Shown: positions 1-4,896 of the stretch, piece by piece
Numbering within the stretch: the stretch's first letter is position 1
Layout: the number at the start of each line of letters is the position of its first letter
NCBI GenBank assembly: GCA_031283905.1
Contig: JAITAW010000097.1
Span: 1-5,077 of the forward strand
Direction: 5' to 3'
Length of the DNA stretch: 5,077 nucleotides
From: Treponema sp.
Lineage (GTDB): Bacteria; Spirochaetota; Spirochaetia; Treponematales; Breznakiellaceae
Made by a program: the position numbers and the translations under genes
The notes under the pieces: model-generated
Databases searched by the model: none
What the model was told of the DNA's origin: nothing
What the model saw: only the letters and a program-made list of their open reading frames with translations

Positions 1-61
1 CCTACACCCGCGCCATGATCGCCGCCAACCGTTACCCCCTCCTCTGCGACCTCCCCCGCCG

Positions 62-142
62 CCCCCCCCCCCCCGCCCCCCCCCCCCCCCCCCCCCCCCG
101 GCCCCGCCCCCGGCGGCCCCCCCCCCCCCCCCCCCCCCCCCC
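62..142. repeat. Extreme C-rich homopolymer tract
   Basis: Three uninterrupted C runs (62-74, 13 bases; 76-99, 24 bases; 117-142, 26 bases) are separated only by short G/C mixtures. In one frame they read as polyproline and on the other strand as polyglycine, but this is a by-product of composition. The bases before it (3-60) have an open frame starting Tyr-Thr-Arg-Ala-Met-Ile-Ala-Ala-Asn-Arg-Tyr-Pro-Leu-Leu that could be the end of a real gene cut by the window edge; I do not recognise it. Runs this long are rare in bacterial chromosomes. A poly-G sequencing artefact assembled in reverse complement is as likely as a real tract. Confidence 0.8.
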
Positions 143-699
143 GGCACGGGTCAATAGCGCGGTATCGGTTTTGCCGCCCGATACGGGGCATCGCGCTTGA
201 GGGGGTATGGGCGATGGCGAGGAACGGGAAAGGGCCGTTATTAAGGGCGTAGCCCTTTTGGGGTTTAATTCTCGCGTGACTTCTGGTGAAACGGAGGGAG
301 TATTACCGGGGGATGGGTAACGAAGCTTTGGAAAAGAAGTCGCGTTATTATAAAATAAAGAAATTGGCGGTTTCTGCTTGACAAAATAACATAGGAACGA
401 AACGAGGGTGCGTGGCTGAAAGAAAAGACGAAAAGGCGTTGGCGGAGTATGAGGAAGTGAGAAACCATCGGTCGTGGAGGCGGAGGCGGTTTTTGGGCGG
501 CTCAAAGGGAACTAGGGGGGACCGGAGATTTCCGCCGCTCGTGGCGGCGAAAGTCTCGGTGGAATGGGGTCACGCCGGCACTGGAGTATAATATGAAGCG
601 GGTGTACCGGATAAACGGATAGAAAACGACATAAAATCAGTGTATTGCCGGAAAAATGCGAATAAAACCGCCGCCGCCATGACAACCGCTTTTTCCCTC
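143..699. other. About 560 bases without a supportable gene
   Basis: No frame here reads like a conserved protein. Small possibilities are a 22-codon ORF at 313-381 (ATG preceded by a G-run) and a 59-residue GTG ORF at 412-591 starting Val-Ala-Glu-Arg-Lys-Asp-Glu-Lys with GAGGG at 404-408. The latter turns arginine-rich and low in complexity after about 20 residues. A 7-bp stem with 9-base loop lies at 162-184. A TTGACA hexamer at 378-383 has no good -10 box at 16-18 bp, and a perfect TATAAT at 587-592 has no -35 box. A long minus-strand frame (32-505) is kept open by the poly-G tract. It could be decayed sequence left of the YihY gene. Confidence 0.5.
243..259 (+). terminator. Possible weak intrinsic terminator
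   Basis: A 6-bp perfect stem AAGGGC/GCCCTT (243-248 with 252-257) with a GTA loop is followed by only two further T bases before GGGG. The upstream AAAGGGC at 229-235 can pair with the same right arm and gives 7 bp. The T tract is short and no gene clearly ends just before it, so this is tentative. Confidence 0.25.
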
Positions 700-728
700 T
701 TGTCTTCGCTTTCCATAAAGCGGATAAT
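700..728 (+). promoter_or_regulatory. Sigma70-like promoter for the YihY-cNMP gene
   Basis: TTGTCT (700-705) and GATAAT (723-728) are separated by 17 bp, matching TTGACA in four of six and TATAAT in five of six positions. Transcription would begin near 735. That makes the ATG at 736 effectively leaderless, while the in-frame ATG at 793 would have a leader of about 58 bases. This is a pattern match only. Confidence 0.4.
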
Positions 729-735
729 ACAATAA

Positions 736-2073
736 ATGACACGCAAACCATCAACGTCGGCGAAGCCCTTTTTAATCAGAACCGGGACGTCAATGCTCCA
801 GCGTATCTGGATAACCATTCAGTATTTCGGCGGCAACGGACTTGCAAACCATGCGGCGGCTGGCGCATACGGTTTTTTGCTCTCCCTCATGCCGGCGTTG
901 CTCCTTGTCGCCTATTGTATCTCGGCGCTATTCGCTTTTTCATCCCATGAGGCGGCGCAAATCATCCTGAACGTGGGATTCTTGGGCAGTGTCTTTGACA
1001 TTGGCAGCACGGTGGTGCGGTTTTTGGATGCTTTTAATCCGGGATTGGCCGGCGCCACCTCCCTTATCAGCATGGTGTGGGCTGCCATCGTACTCGCTTT
1101 CTCCTTGCAGCGAGGGCTTAATTCCATCTTTTTAAATTTTTTACATATAAAGGCGTCAAACCCCATAAAAGCCTACCTCATCCCACTGGGTTTGGAAGCG
1201 GCGGTCATTTTATTTGTGTTTATCACCATATTAGGCGCACATCTTTCCATCCTGCTGTTCGGCGCGGGCACCGCGCCAAGAGCCTTGCAAATAGGGCTTT
1301 CGATCCTTCCTTTTGTAGGGTTGGGGCTGCTTGCCTTTGGAGCGTATCGGATCGTGCCAAATGGATATCCAGGCTGGAAATCCGCGCTTGCGGGCGCGGC
1401 GCTGTGTATCATCATATACGCCGTTCTTTCCGCGTTGTTCAACGTGTTTATAAATCCGGAACATTACCACGTTATATATGGCATGTTGGGTGATCTCATT
1501 CTGCTTTTGGCTAAAGTGTACTTTTTCTTCATATTTTTCTTTATCGGCGCTCAATTCGCCTTTGTCGTTGAATATTTTGACGCTCTTCTTTTTATTAGGT
1601 TGCGGATGGCGCGTTCCAGCCCCAAGCCATTTTTCATTGACAAAGCGCTTTTTGCTTCCGTTAAAAACGGGCGGCTGCGAACATATTGCCGCTCATATCA
1701 ACCGGGTGAAACCATCTTCCTTCAGGGGGAGGACAGCCACGAAATTTACTACATTCTCTCCGGCGCGGCGCACGTCTATCTTGCCAATAAAAAAGGCGGC
1801 CGTCAAAAGCGTGTCGCGGTGATAACAGCCGATAATTTTTTCGGGGAAATGGGGCATGTGCTTGCGAGCAAACGCTCGGCCACGGTAAAGGCGGACGCCG
1901 ATTTCATCGCGCTTGTTTTGCCGCCATGCCTGTTTGAGCACATTTTGGCTATTGATAAAAATTCTGACAACAAAGTGATCGAAATGCTGTCTGAACGGCT
2001 TAAACACACGAATGATCAACTGACGCAGGAGATGCAAACGTCTTTAGACGCAGCCGTTAAACGCCCTGTTTGA
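736..2073 (+). CDS. YihY/BrkB-family membrane protein fused to a C-terminal cyclic-nucleotide-binding domain
   Basis: This is a two-part inner-membrane protein of 445 residues. Residues about 30-290 are a YihY/BrkB (formerly 'RBN') domain with roughly six hydrophobic segments (near 45-67, 106-124, 150-176, 186-203, 217-238 and 250-282) and the family-like N-terminal stretch NHAAAGAYGFLLS (38-50). Residues about 303-425 are a cNMP/CRP-type beta-roll: GETIFLQGE (324-332), then the phosphate-binding cassette FGEM...KRSAT (369-383) with the ligand-contacting Glu371 and Arg380 both present. A cytosolic nucleotide sensor appended to a membrane domain is inferred; the substrate of YihY proteins is unsettled, and they are not RNase BN. 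The start is uncertain: ATG 736 has no Shine-Dalgarno, while ATG 793 (Met20) has GGGA five bases upstream and begins at the conserved part. A TAA at 733-735 rules out an earlier start. The gene appears intact and converges on the RluD-type gene 26 bases beyond its stop. Confidence 0.9.
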   Translation: MTRKPSTSAKPFLIRTGTSMLQRIWITIQYFGGNGLANHAAAGAYGFLLSLMPALLLVAYCISALFAFSSHEAAQIILNVGFLGSVFDIGSTVVRFLDAFNPGLAGATSLISMVWAAIVLAFSLQRGLNSIFLNFLHIKASNPIKAYLIPLGLEAAVILFVFITILGAHLSILLFGAGTAPRALQIGLSILPFVGLGLLAFGAYRIVPNGYPGWKSALAGAALCIIIYAVLSALFNVFINPEHYHVIYGMLGDLILLLAKVYFFFIFFFIGAQFAFVVEYFDALLFIRLRMARSSPKPFFIDKALFASVKNGRLRTYCRSYQPGETIFLQGEDSHEIYYILSGAAHVYLANKKGGRQKRVAVITADNFFGEMGHVLASKRSATVKADADFIALVLPPCLFEHILAIDKNSDNKVIEMLSERLKHTNDQLTQEMQTSLDAAVKRPV

Positions 2074-2109
2074 GACACAAGCGTCTTTAGACGTAACCGT
2101 TAAACGTCC
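2039..2109. repeat. 28-bp imperfect direct repeat across two convergent gene ends
   Basis: Copies at 2039-2066 and 2082-2109 begin CGTCTTTAGACG and match at 25 of 28 positions; all three differences are C/T or A/G transitions. The period is 43 bp. The first copy encodes the last residues and near-stop region of the YihY-cNMP gene; the second contains, on the opposite strand, the final codons and stop of the RluD-type gene. Each copy has a small hairpin (5-bp arms CGTCT/AGACG). No T-rich terminator is evident, so transcription termination here is not explained. Confidence 0.85.
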
Positions 2110-3041
2110 AGCATTTTAAAAAATCGTTCCGGCAAAGGGGTTTTGAAGGTTCTCATTTCAGTTTCACCGGGTAAGATAATGGAAAGGCTTTTTGCGTGAA
2201 GCATAAGGCCCATATGCGGATCCGGCGCTCCGTAGATGGGATCGCCGAGGATCGGGTGTCCAATATGCCGCAGGTGTACGCGCAGTTGGTGAGTGCGTCC
2301 GGTCTTCGGTCTGAGCAGGAGGAGGGCGCATGGTTTTCCGTAGCCGCCGCCTGCCGTATACGGCGCCGCATTCGATGGTTTTTCCCATGAACGGATGGTT
2401 TTGTAGTAAGTAAGCGCGGGCTTCCCTTTGTCGCAGGACACTGAGAACCGCTTGCGGTTATGGCTGTCCCGCGCTATGTTTCCCTCAATGACACCGGAAG
2501 CGGTTTTTGGTATGCCTTGAACCATAGCGGCGTATAGTTTCCGCGCTTTTCTGTTTTTGAACTGATCCGATAAAAAGGCAAGCGCGTCGTCATCGTAGGC
2601 GGCTATAAGTACGCCGGACGTGTCCTTGTCAAGCCGGTGGACGATACCGGGGCGGAAGGCGGCGCCGGTCTGTATGCCGCCGCATGAAAGCCGGCGATAG
2701 AGCAGGGCGTTGGCTACAGTGCCGCTGGCGTTGCCGGCGCCCGGATGTACTACGAGTCCCTGCCGTTTGTTGATGACAATGACCCTGTTATCCTCGTAAA
2801 GCGTTTCCAACGGTATATTTTCTGGCGTTAAGCCGGTTGGCGCCGCTTCGTCCCATGAGAATTCCAGCCGGTCGCCGTTTTGTACAATACGGGAGATTTT
2901 TACCGGCTTTCCATTGACGCGGGCGATAAGGCGGCGGGTCTTTACCTGGGAGCGGGTAAGCAGCTTGAGCTTTTCGGCCACAAACCGGTCGAGTCTCATT
3001 TCCGGCAAGACATCTTTCGCAATGCAAGAAAAAGACGGCAT
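2100..3041 (-). CDS. rluD: RluA/RluD-family 23S rRNA pseudouridine synthase
   Basis: The enzyme isomerises uridine to pseudouridine in RNA; RluD-type members act on 23S rRNA helix 69, but the exact target cannot be read from sequence. The 313 residues begin with an S4-like RNA-binding domain (about 15-62), followed by the catalytic domain. It carries HRLDKDTSG (135-143) with catalytic Asp138, GRTHQLRVHL (248-257), GDPIYG (266-271) and LHAKSL (281-286). Length is normal for the family. A glycine-rich insertion of about 15 residues (222-236) precedes the last core strand. ATG 3041 is chosen because GAGGA (3048-3052) lies six bases upstream; GTG 3044 is an in-frame alternative with a spacer of only three. 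The ATG shares one base with the stop of the upstream gene (TGATG), implying translational coupling. The symbol is by family resemblance; rluC or another RluA paralogue is possible. Confidence 0.93.
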   Translation of the reverse strand: MPSFSCIAKDVLPEMRLDRFVAEKLKLLTRSQVKTRRLIARVNGKPVKISRIVQNGDRLEFSWDEAAPTGLTPENIPLETLYEDNRVIVINKRQGLVVHPGAGNASGTVANALLYRRLSCGGIQTGAAFRPGIVHRLDKDTSGVLIAAYDDDALAFLSDQFKNRKARKLYAAMVQGIPKTASGVIEGNIARDSHNRKRFSVSCDKGKPALTYYKTIRSWEKPSNAAPYTAGGGYGKPCALLLLRPKTGRTHQLRVHLRHIGHPILGDPIYGAPDPHMGLMLHAKSLSIILPGETEMRTFKTPLPERFFKMLDV

Positions 3042-3577
3042 CACCCATCCTCATCCGTTTCGTTCTGGGGTGCGGGGCTTGTTTGCAAGGGTTGCCTTAT
3101 AATAACCGGCTGATTATCCGGCGTACGGATACTCTTTTGTTTCTCGTTATGACGTTTTATCTGAATGATAACAAAATCAGCCAAGGCGACAAAAAGAGAA
3201 ATACCGGCGGCTATGCCGATGCTCCGCATTTTTTCTTCGGTCGTTGGATCGTACGCGCCGGCACCCTTGAGCGGCCAGGGGGCGTATTTCATGTTCCCGC
3301 CAAACCCCGCCCAACGGATACTATCCGTAACAAAGGATGCGGTGAAAAAAGCGAAAGGAAAAGAGCCGAACGCTATGATGTCAAACCGCCTCATATCTTT
3401 CGCCCACTGGGGAAAATCTTTGGAATCAATGCGTATCGCGTCTTGAACAGTATTGGTTGTCTGCGCTGAAAGAGAAACGCTCACGACAAGCGACAGAATA
3501 AGAAAAATAACGCTTTCTTTACAAAAAAAAACATGCGGAAGTCCGGACTTCAGTCGTCGGCGTTCATTTTTACGCAT
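3041..3577 (-). CDS. Small exported or membrane protein, treponeme-type, function unknown
   Basis: This 178-residue protein has a basic N-terminus (MRKNERRRLK) and a hydrophobic stretch at about 22-36 ending SLSAQ, like a signal peptide with cleavage near residues 38-39. The mature part has FPQWAKDMRRFDIIAFGSF (55-73) merging into a hydrophobic segment (about 68-84), an APWP motif (99-102), a second membrane segment (about 119-140) and a basic, proline-rich tail ending in acidic residues. I believe similar proteins precede pseudouridine-synthase genes in other treponemes, but this is memory, not a search. The start at 3577 is supported by AAGGAG six bases upstream. A longer in-frame start at 3736 would fall on the -35 box of the promoter and is unlikely. 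The gene is first in an operon with the RluD-type gene, overlapping it by one base. No enzymatic motif is visible; a two-segment envelope protein is the most that can be said. Confidence 0.8.
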   Translation of the reverse strand: MRKNERRRLKSGLPHVFFCKESVIFLILSLVVSVSLSAQTTNTVQDAIRIDSKDFPQWAKDMRRFDIIAFGSFPFAFFTASFVTDSIRWAGFGGNMKYAPWPLKGAGAYDPTTEEKMRSIGIAAGISLFVALADFVIIQIKRHNEKQKSIRTPDNQPVIIRQPLQTSPAPQNETDEDG

Positions 3578-3583
3578 TGCATT

Positions 3584-3589
3584 CTCCTT
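3584..3589 (-). promoter_or_regulatory. Shine-Dalgarno deciding the start of the small exported protein
   Basis: AAGGAG on the minus strand lies six bases upstream of the ATG at 3577. It selects this ATG over the upstream in-frame ATGs, including one only seven codons earlier whose coding sequence would contain this motif. Confidence 0.75.
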
Positions 3590-3707
3590 TAACGCCATGC
3601 TTTTTTTGGTGGTTGCAGTCAAGCGTTGATTTCGGCACCGATAATTTCTTTTCTGGCTTTTCTGGATATGGAAACAAATTTTTCTTCCGGACGTTCTTAA
3701 ATATCGT

Positions 3708-3736
3708 ATTCTAATAGATTGATGATAGATGGTCAA
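3708..3736 (-). promoter_or_regulatory. Strong sigma70-like promoter of the exported protein-rluD operon
   Basis: On the minus strand TTGACC (3731-3736) and TAGAAT (3708-3713) are separated by exactly 17 bp; each hexamer matches consensus at five of six positions. Transcription would begin around 3701, giving a leader of roughly 120 bases before the ATG at 3577. I see no recognisable riboswitch in that leader. Confidence 0.65.
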
Positions 3737-4198
3737 TAGATCTTTATTCGGAAGGACAAGCGCCGGTTGTCAAGCCGCCGGGTTGGAAATGCCGCCGTTG
3801 CCTCGAATGGCCGCGCCGTCCGAATACTGATGAGGGCGATATGGAATTCATCGGCGGAGAAAGTTGAATGCATAATAGCCCGGTAGTTCCCCTGCCGTGG
3901 CCGTTGGTTGGCAGGGGAACGGAACTGTTTCCTCAATAAACCCAGTCTCTTAAAGACGTAAAAAGCAGAGTTTTGACACGGTCTGGGGCGGCGCTTCTCC
4001 CAAAAAGGATGAGGGATCTTGCGAGGCTGTTTTCTACGTATCGGCTGTACAAGAAATAGCAGACACGGTTGAAGAGCCGTATCCATTTGCTTGAAGGAAG
4101 ATCTGTAGAGGCTGCTCCGGAAGAAATCTTCGGGAGAAAGATGCGAGAGAGAGGTCGGGCAGCCAGTGTTCATGTACATTGGCCGCATCCTCAAATTG
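3737..4198. other. Intergenic or decayed sequence without a convincing gene
   Basis: A minus-strand frame (3733-4194, 153 codons) is open but is Arg/Pro/Ser-rich, has no clear domain and overlaps the operon promoter. Plus-strand frames are short: one is interrupted by a TAG inside the 3886-3920 stem region, and another gives about 44 codons after 3731. The mixture of partly protein-like fragments suggests an old gene remnant or a dispersed repeat, but I cannot assign it. The only clear structure is the hairpin at 3886-3920. Confidence 0.5.
3886..3920. repeat. 11-bp perfect inverted repeat (hairpin)
   Basis: GTTCCCCTGCC (3886-3896) is the exact reverse complement of GGCAGGGGAAC (3910-3920), with a 13-base loop. 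The stem is GC-rich and stable, but neither strand has a following T tract, so it is not a standard terminator. It could be a dispersed palindromic repeat or RNA structure. Confidence 0.8.
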
Positions 4199-4212
4199 CC
4201 GGTAATTACCGG
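4199..4212. promoter_or_regulatory. 14-bp perfect palindrome, possible operator
   Basis: CCGGTAATTACCGG reads identically on both strands, as expected for a site bound by a dimeric regulator. It lies about 117 bp upstream of the -35 box at 4329, at the left edge of a run of symmetric sequences. No regulator gene is in the window, and function is inferred from symmetry alone. Confidence 0.4.
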
Positions 4213-4226
4213 AGTTCCGAGCAGGG

Positions 4227-4266
4227 AAATCGAATCTCGGAGAGAGAAAATCGGGTCTCAGAGACC
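4227..4266. repeat. Two palindrome-centred direct repeats 21 bp apart
   Basis: AAATCGAATCTCGGAGAG (4227-4244) and AAATCGGGTCTCAGAGAC (4248-4265) match at 14 of 18 positions with a 21-bp period. Each centres on an odd palindrome: TCTCGGAGA (centre 4239) and GGTCTCAGAGACC (centre 4260). Two symmetric sites spaced by two helical turns upstream of a promoter resemble paired operators. An alternative is a coding repeat: one frame reads NRISERE then NRVSETG, i.e. a seven-codon unit. Confidence 0.55.
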
Positions 4267-4274
4267 GGACTTAG

Positions 4275-4326
4275 TAACTCATGTTATGCAACGGCCACCG
4301 CAATGCACGATGCGTAACATGAGTTA
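4275..4326. repeat. 16-bp inverted repeat with 20-base loop
   Basis: TAACTCATGTTATGCA (4275-4290) pairs with TGCGTAACATGAGTTA (4311-4326) with one mismatch at 4314, which can still form a G-T pair in RNA or one strand. It ends three bases before the -35 box at 4329. It could be an operator, a terminator-like stem lacking a T tract for upstream transcription, or one end of a small repeat element. Confidence 0.8.
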
Positions 4327-4328
4327 TA

Positions 4329-4357
4329 TTGTCAAACTGTGAAAAACATGATAGTAT
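4329..4357 (+). promoter_or_regulatory. Sigma70-like promoter driving the broken-gene region
   Basis: TTGTCA (4329-4334; five of six) and TAGTAT (4352-4357; four of six) are separated by 17 bp. It directly follows the 16-bp inverted repeat and sits 12 bases upstream of a good Shine-Dalgarno at 4369, so it looks like the start of a genuine transcription unit whose gene has since been damaged. Confidence 0.5.
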
Positions 4358-4368
4358 TGAATTTAGTT

Positions 4369-4373
4369 AGGAG
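4369..4373 (+). promoter_or_regulatory. Shine-Dalgarno AGGAG before tandem ATGs
   Basis: AGGAG lies five bases before the ATG at 4379 and two before the ATG at 4376 (same frame). The spacing favours 4379. It shows that a real gene began here. Confidence 0.5.
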
Positions 4374-4375
4374 AA

Positions 4376-4510
4376 ATGATGTATATTGTGGAGGCAAAAG
4401 CGTTTTTTATCCGCTCCAATGGATCAGCGTTACCGGCAAGTTCGTCCGGAACACCAGTTCAAAAGTCATCGGCGTTATTCCCGTATTGCGGACGGACGTA
4501 TGGAAAATAG
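4376..4510 (+). CDS. Short ORF, probably the 5' remnant of a broken gene
   Basis: Following the promoter and Shine-Dalgarno, this frame reads MMYIVEAKAFFIRSNGSALP and continues for 44 residues in total before a TAG. The first 17 or so residues look like an ordinary protein N-terminus; the remainder is serine-rich and overlaps, in another frame, sequence that matches the end of a DUF4469 domain. The simplest reading is that the true gene has lost its middle, joining its first codons out of frame to its last. A genuine 43-44 residue peptide cannot be excluded. No family recognised. Confidence 0.3.
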   Translation: MMYIVEAKAFFIRSNGSALPASSSGTPVQKSSALFPYCGRTYGK

Positions 4511-4571
4511 AAATCCACACGCAATACACTTCGGCGGCATCTTCCTGAAAAAACCACGCATTAGGGGATAA
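4420..4571 (+). pseudogene. C-terminal fragment of a DUF4469 (Ig-like, HU-associated) protein, frameshifted
   Basis: In one frame, NTSSKVIGVIPVL (38-50 of the ORF from 4339) followed by WKIEIHTQYT (55-64) resembles the end of DUF4469 domains, whose typical pattern is a 'P-S-K-L-x-x-x-x-P-A-L' strand then 'W/Y-x-L/V-E-x-x-T-Q-Y/F'. That frame stops at 4546-4548. The expected ending GGIFLKKPR is found in the next frame (from 4533, stop TAA 4569-4571), so one base appears to be missing near 4531-4533. DUF4469 occurs in proteins with an HU-like DNA-binding domain; that part, and most of the Ig-like fold, is absent. A stop six bases before the next start suggests it once preceded the glycosyltransferase-like gene. 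Family assignment is from remembered motif pattern. Confidence 0.5.
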
Positions 4572-4577
4572 AATAAG

Positions 4578-4896
4578 GTGAAATCAATACAATATGTCTA
4601 TGTTCTTGTCAGCGATGAAAAAGATTTTTTTTCTTGAGCAAGCTTTGTTGTCAATTACATCATTGCACATTAAAATCCAAAATGCTGACATTACAGTTTT
4701 AGTTGACGATATAACTGCAAATACATCGATAAATGCGAGAGTGGAAATATATAATATTGCCAATCTTCGTTGTTTGATTTGCTTATACGCCGTGGTTTTA
4801 ACAAAAACGGCGTACAATAACGATATGATGATCTCGGCTTTTAGCGAGAACACCTGTCTTTGCCACCATAAGGAGCGTTGTTTTCCGACTTATTAA
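4578..4896 (+). pseudogene. Truncated, frameshifted glycosyltransferase-like gene
   Basis: From GTG 4578 the frame reads VKSIQYVYVLVSDEKDFF and then stops at 4635. From the T run onward another frame continues LEQALLSITSLHIKIQNA and then DITVLVDDITA. Joining them restores a typical N-terminus of GT8/GT-A-like glycosyltransferases: strand 'YVYVLVSDE', helix 'LEQALLSI-SL', strand 'ITVLVDD'. The run has eight Ts (4625-4632); seven would restore the frame. Similarity fades after about 4762, and the donor-binding DxD region and acceptor domain expected around residues 90-250 are missing; the open frame ends at 4896. A short piece in a third frame (4832-4903, ending SVVFRLIKT) could be the original C-terminus. 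So besides the frameshift there appears to be a large internal deletion. AGGGG at 4563-4567 is a possible ribosome-binding site. Confidence 0.55.
4786..4814. repeat. 8-bp perfect inverted repeat at the glycosyltransferase breakpoint
   Basis: TACGCCGT (4786-4793) and ACGGCGTA (4807-4814) are exact reverse complements with a 13-base loop containing TTTT and AAAA. The hairpin falls just where resemblance to a glycosyltransferase ends, so it may mark a deletion junction or the trace of an excised element; it lacks a downstream T tract. Confidence 0.65.

Noticed and set aside
378..406. TTGACA as a promoter
   Set aside because: The -35 hexamer is perfect, but no TATAAT-like hexamer lies 16-18 bp downstream and no supported gene follows.
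32..505. 157-codon minus-strand ORF with a long glycine tail
   Set aside because: It is open only because the poly-G complement has no stop codons. The rest is compositionally odd, shows no domain, and has no Shine-Dalgarno.
570..818. 82-codon minus-strand ORF overlapping the start of the YihY gene
   Set aside because: It overlaps the well-supported gene and its promoter. The part from the internal Met (48 residues) is hydrophobic but has no convincing Shine-Dalgarno.
3578..3736. N-terminal extension of the small exported protein to an ATG at 3736
   Set aside because: The ATG coincides with the -35 box, the extension has no membrane or domain character, and the ATG at 3577 has a well-spaced AAGGAG and yields a normal signal peptide.
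3733..4194. 153-codon minus-strand ORF abutting the small exported-protein frame
   Set aside because: It runs across the strong operon promoter at 3708-3736, has Arg/Pro-rich composition without recognisable domains and lacks a good ribosome-binding site.
4199..4326. CRISPR array or insertion-sequence ends
   Set aside because: The repeats are only two in number, with no regular spacers. No transposase frame or target-site duplication is visible around the inverted repeat.
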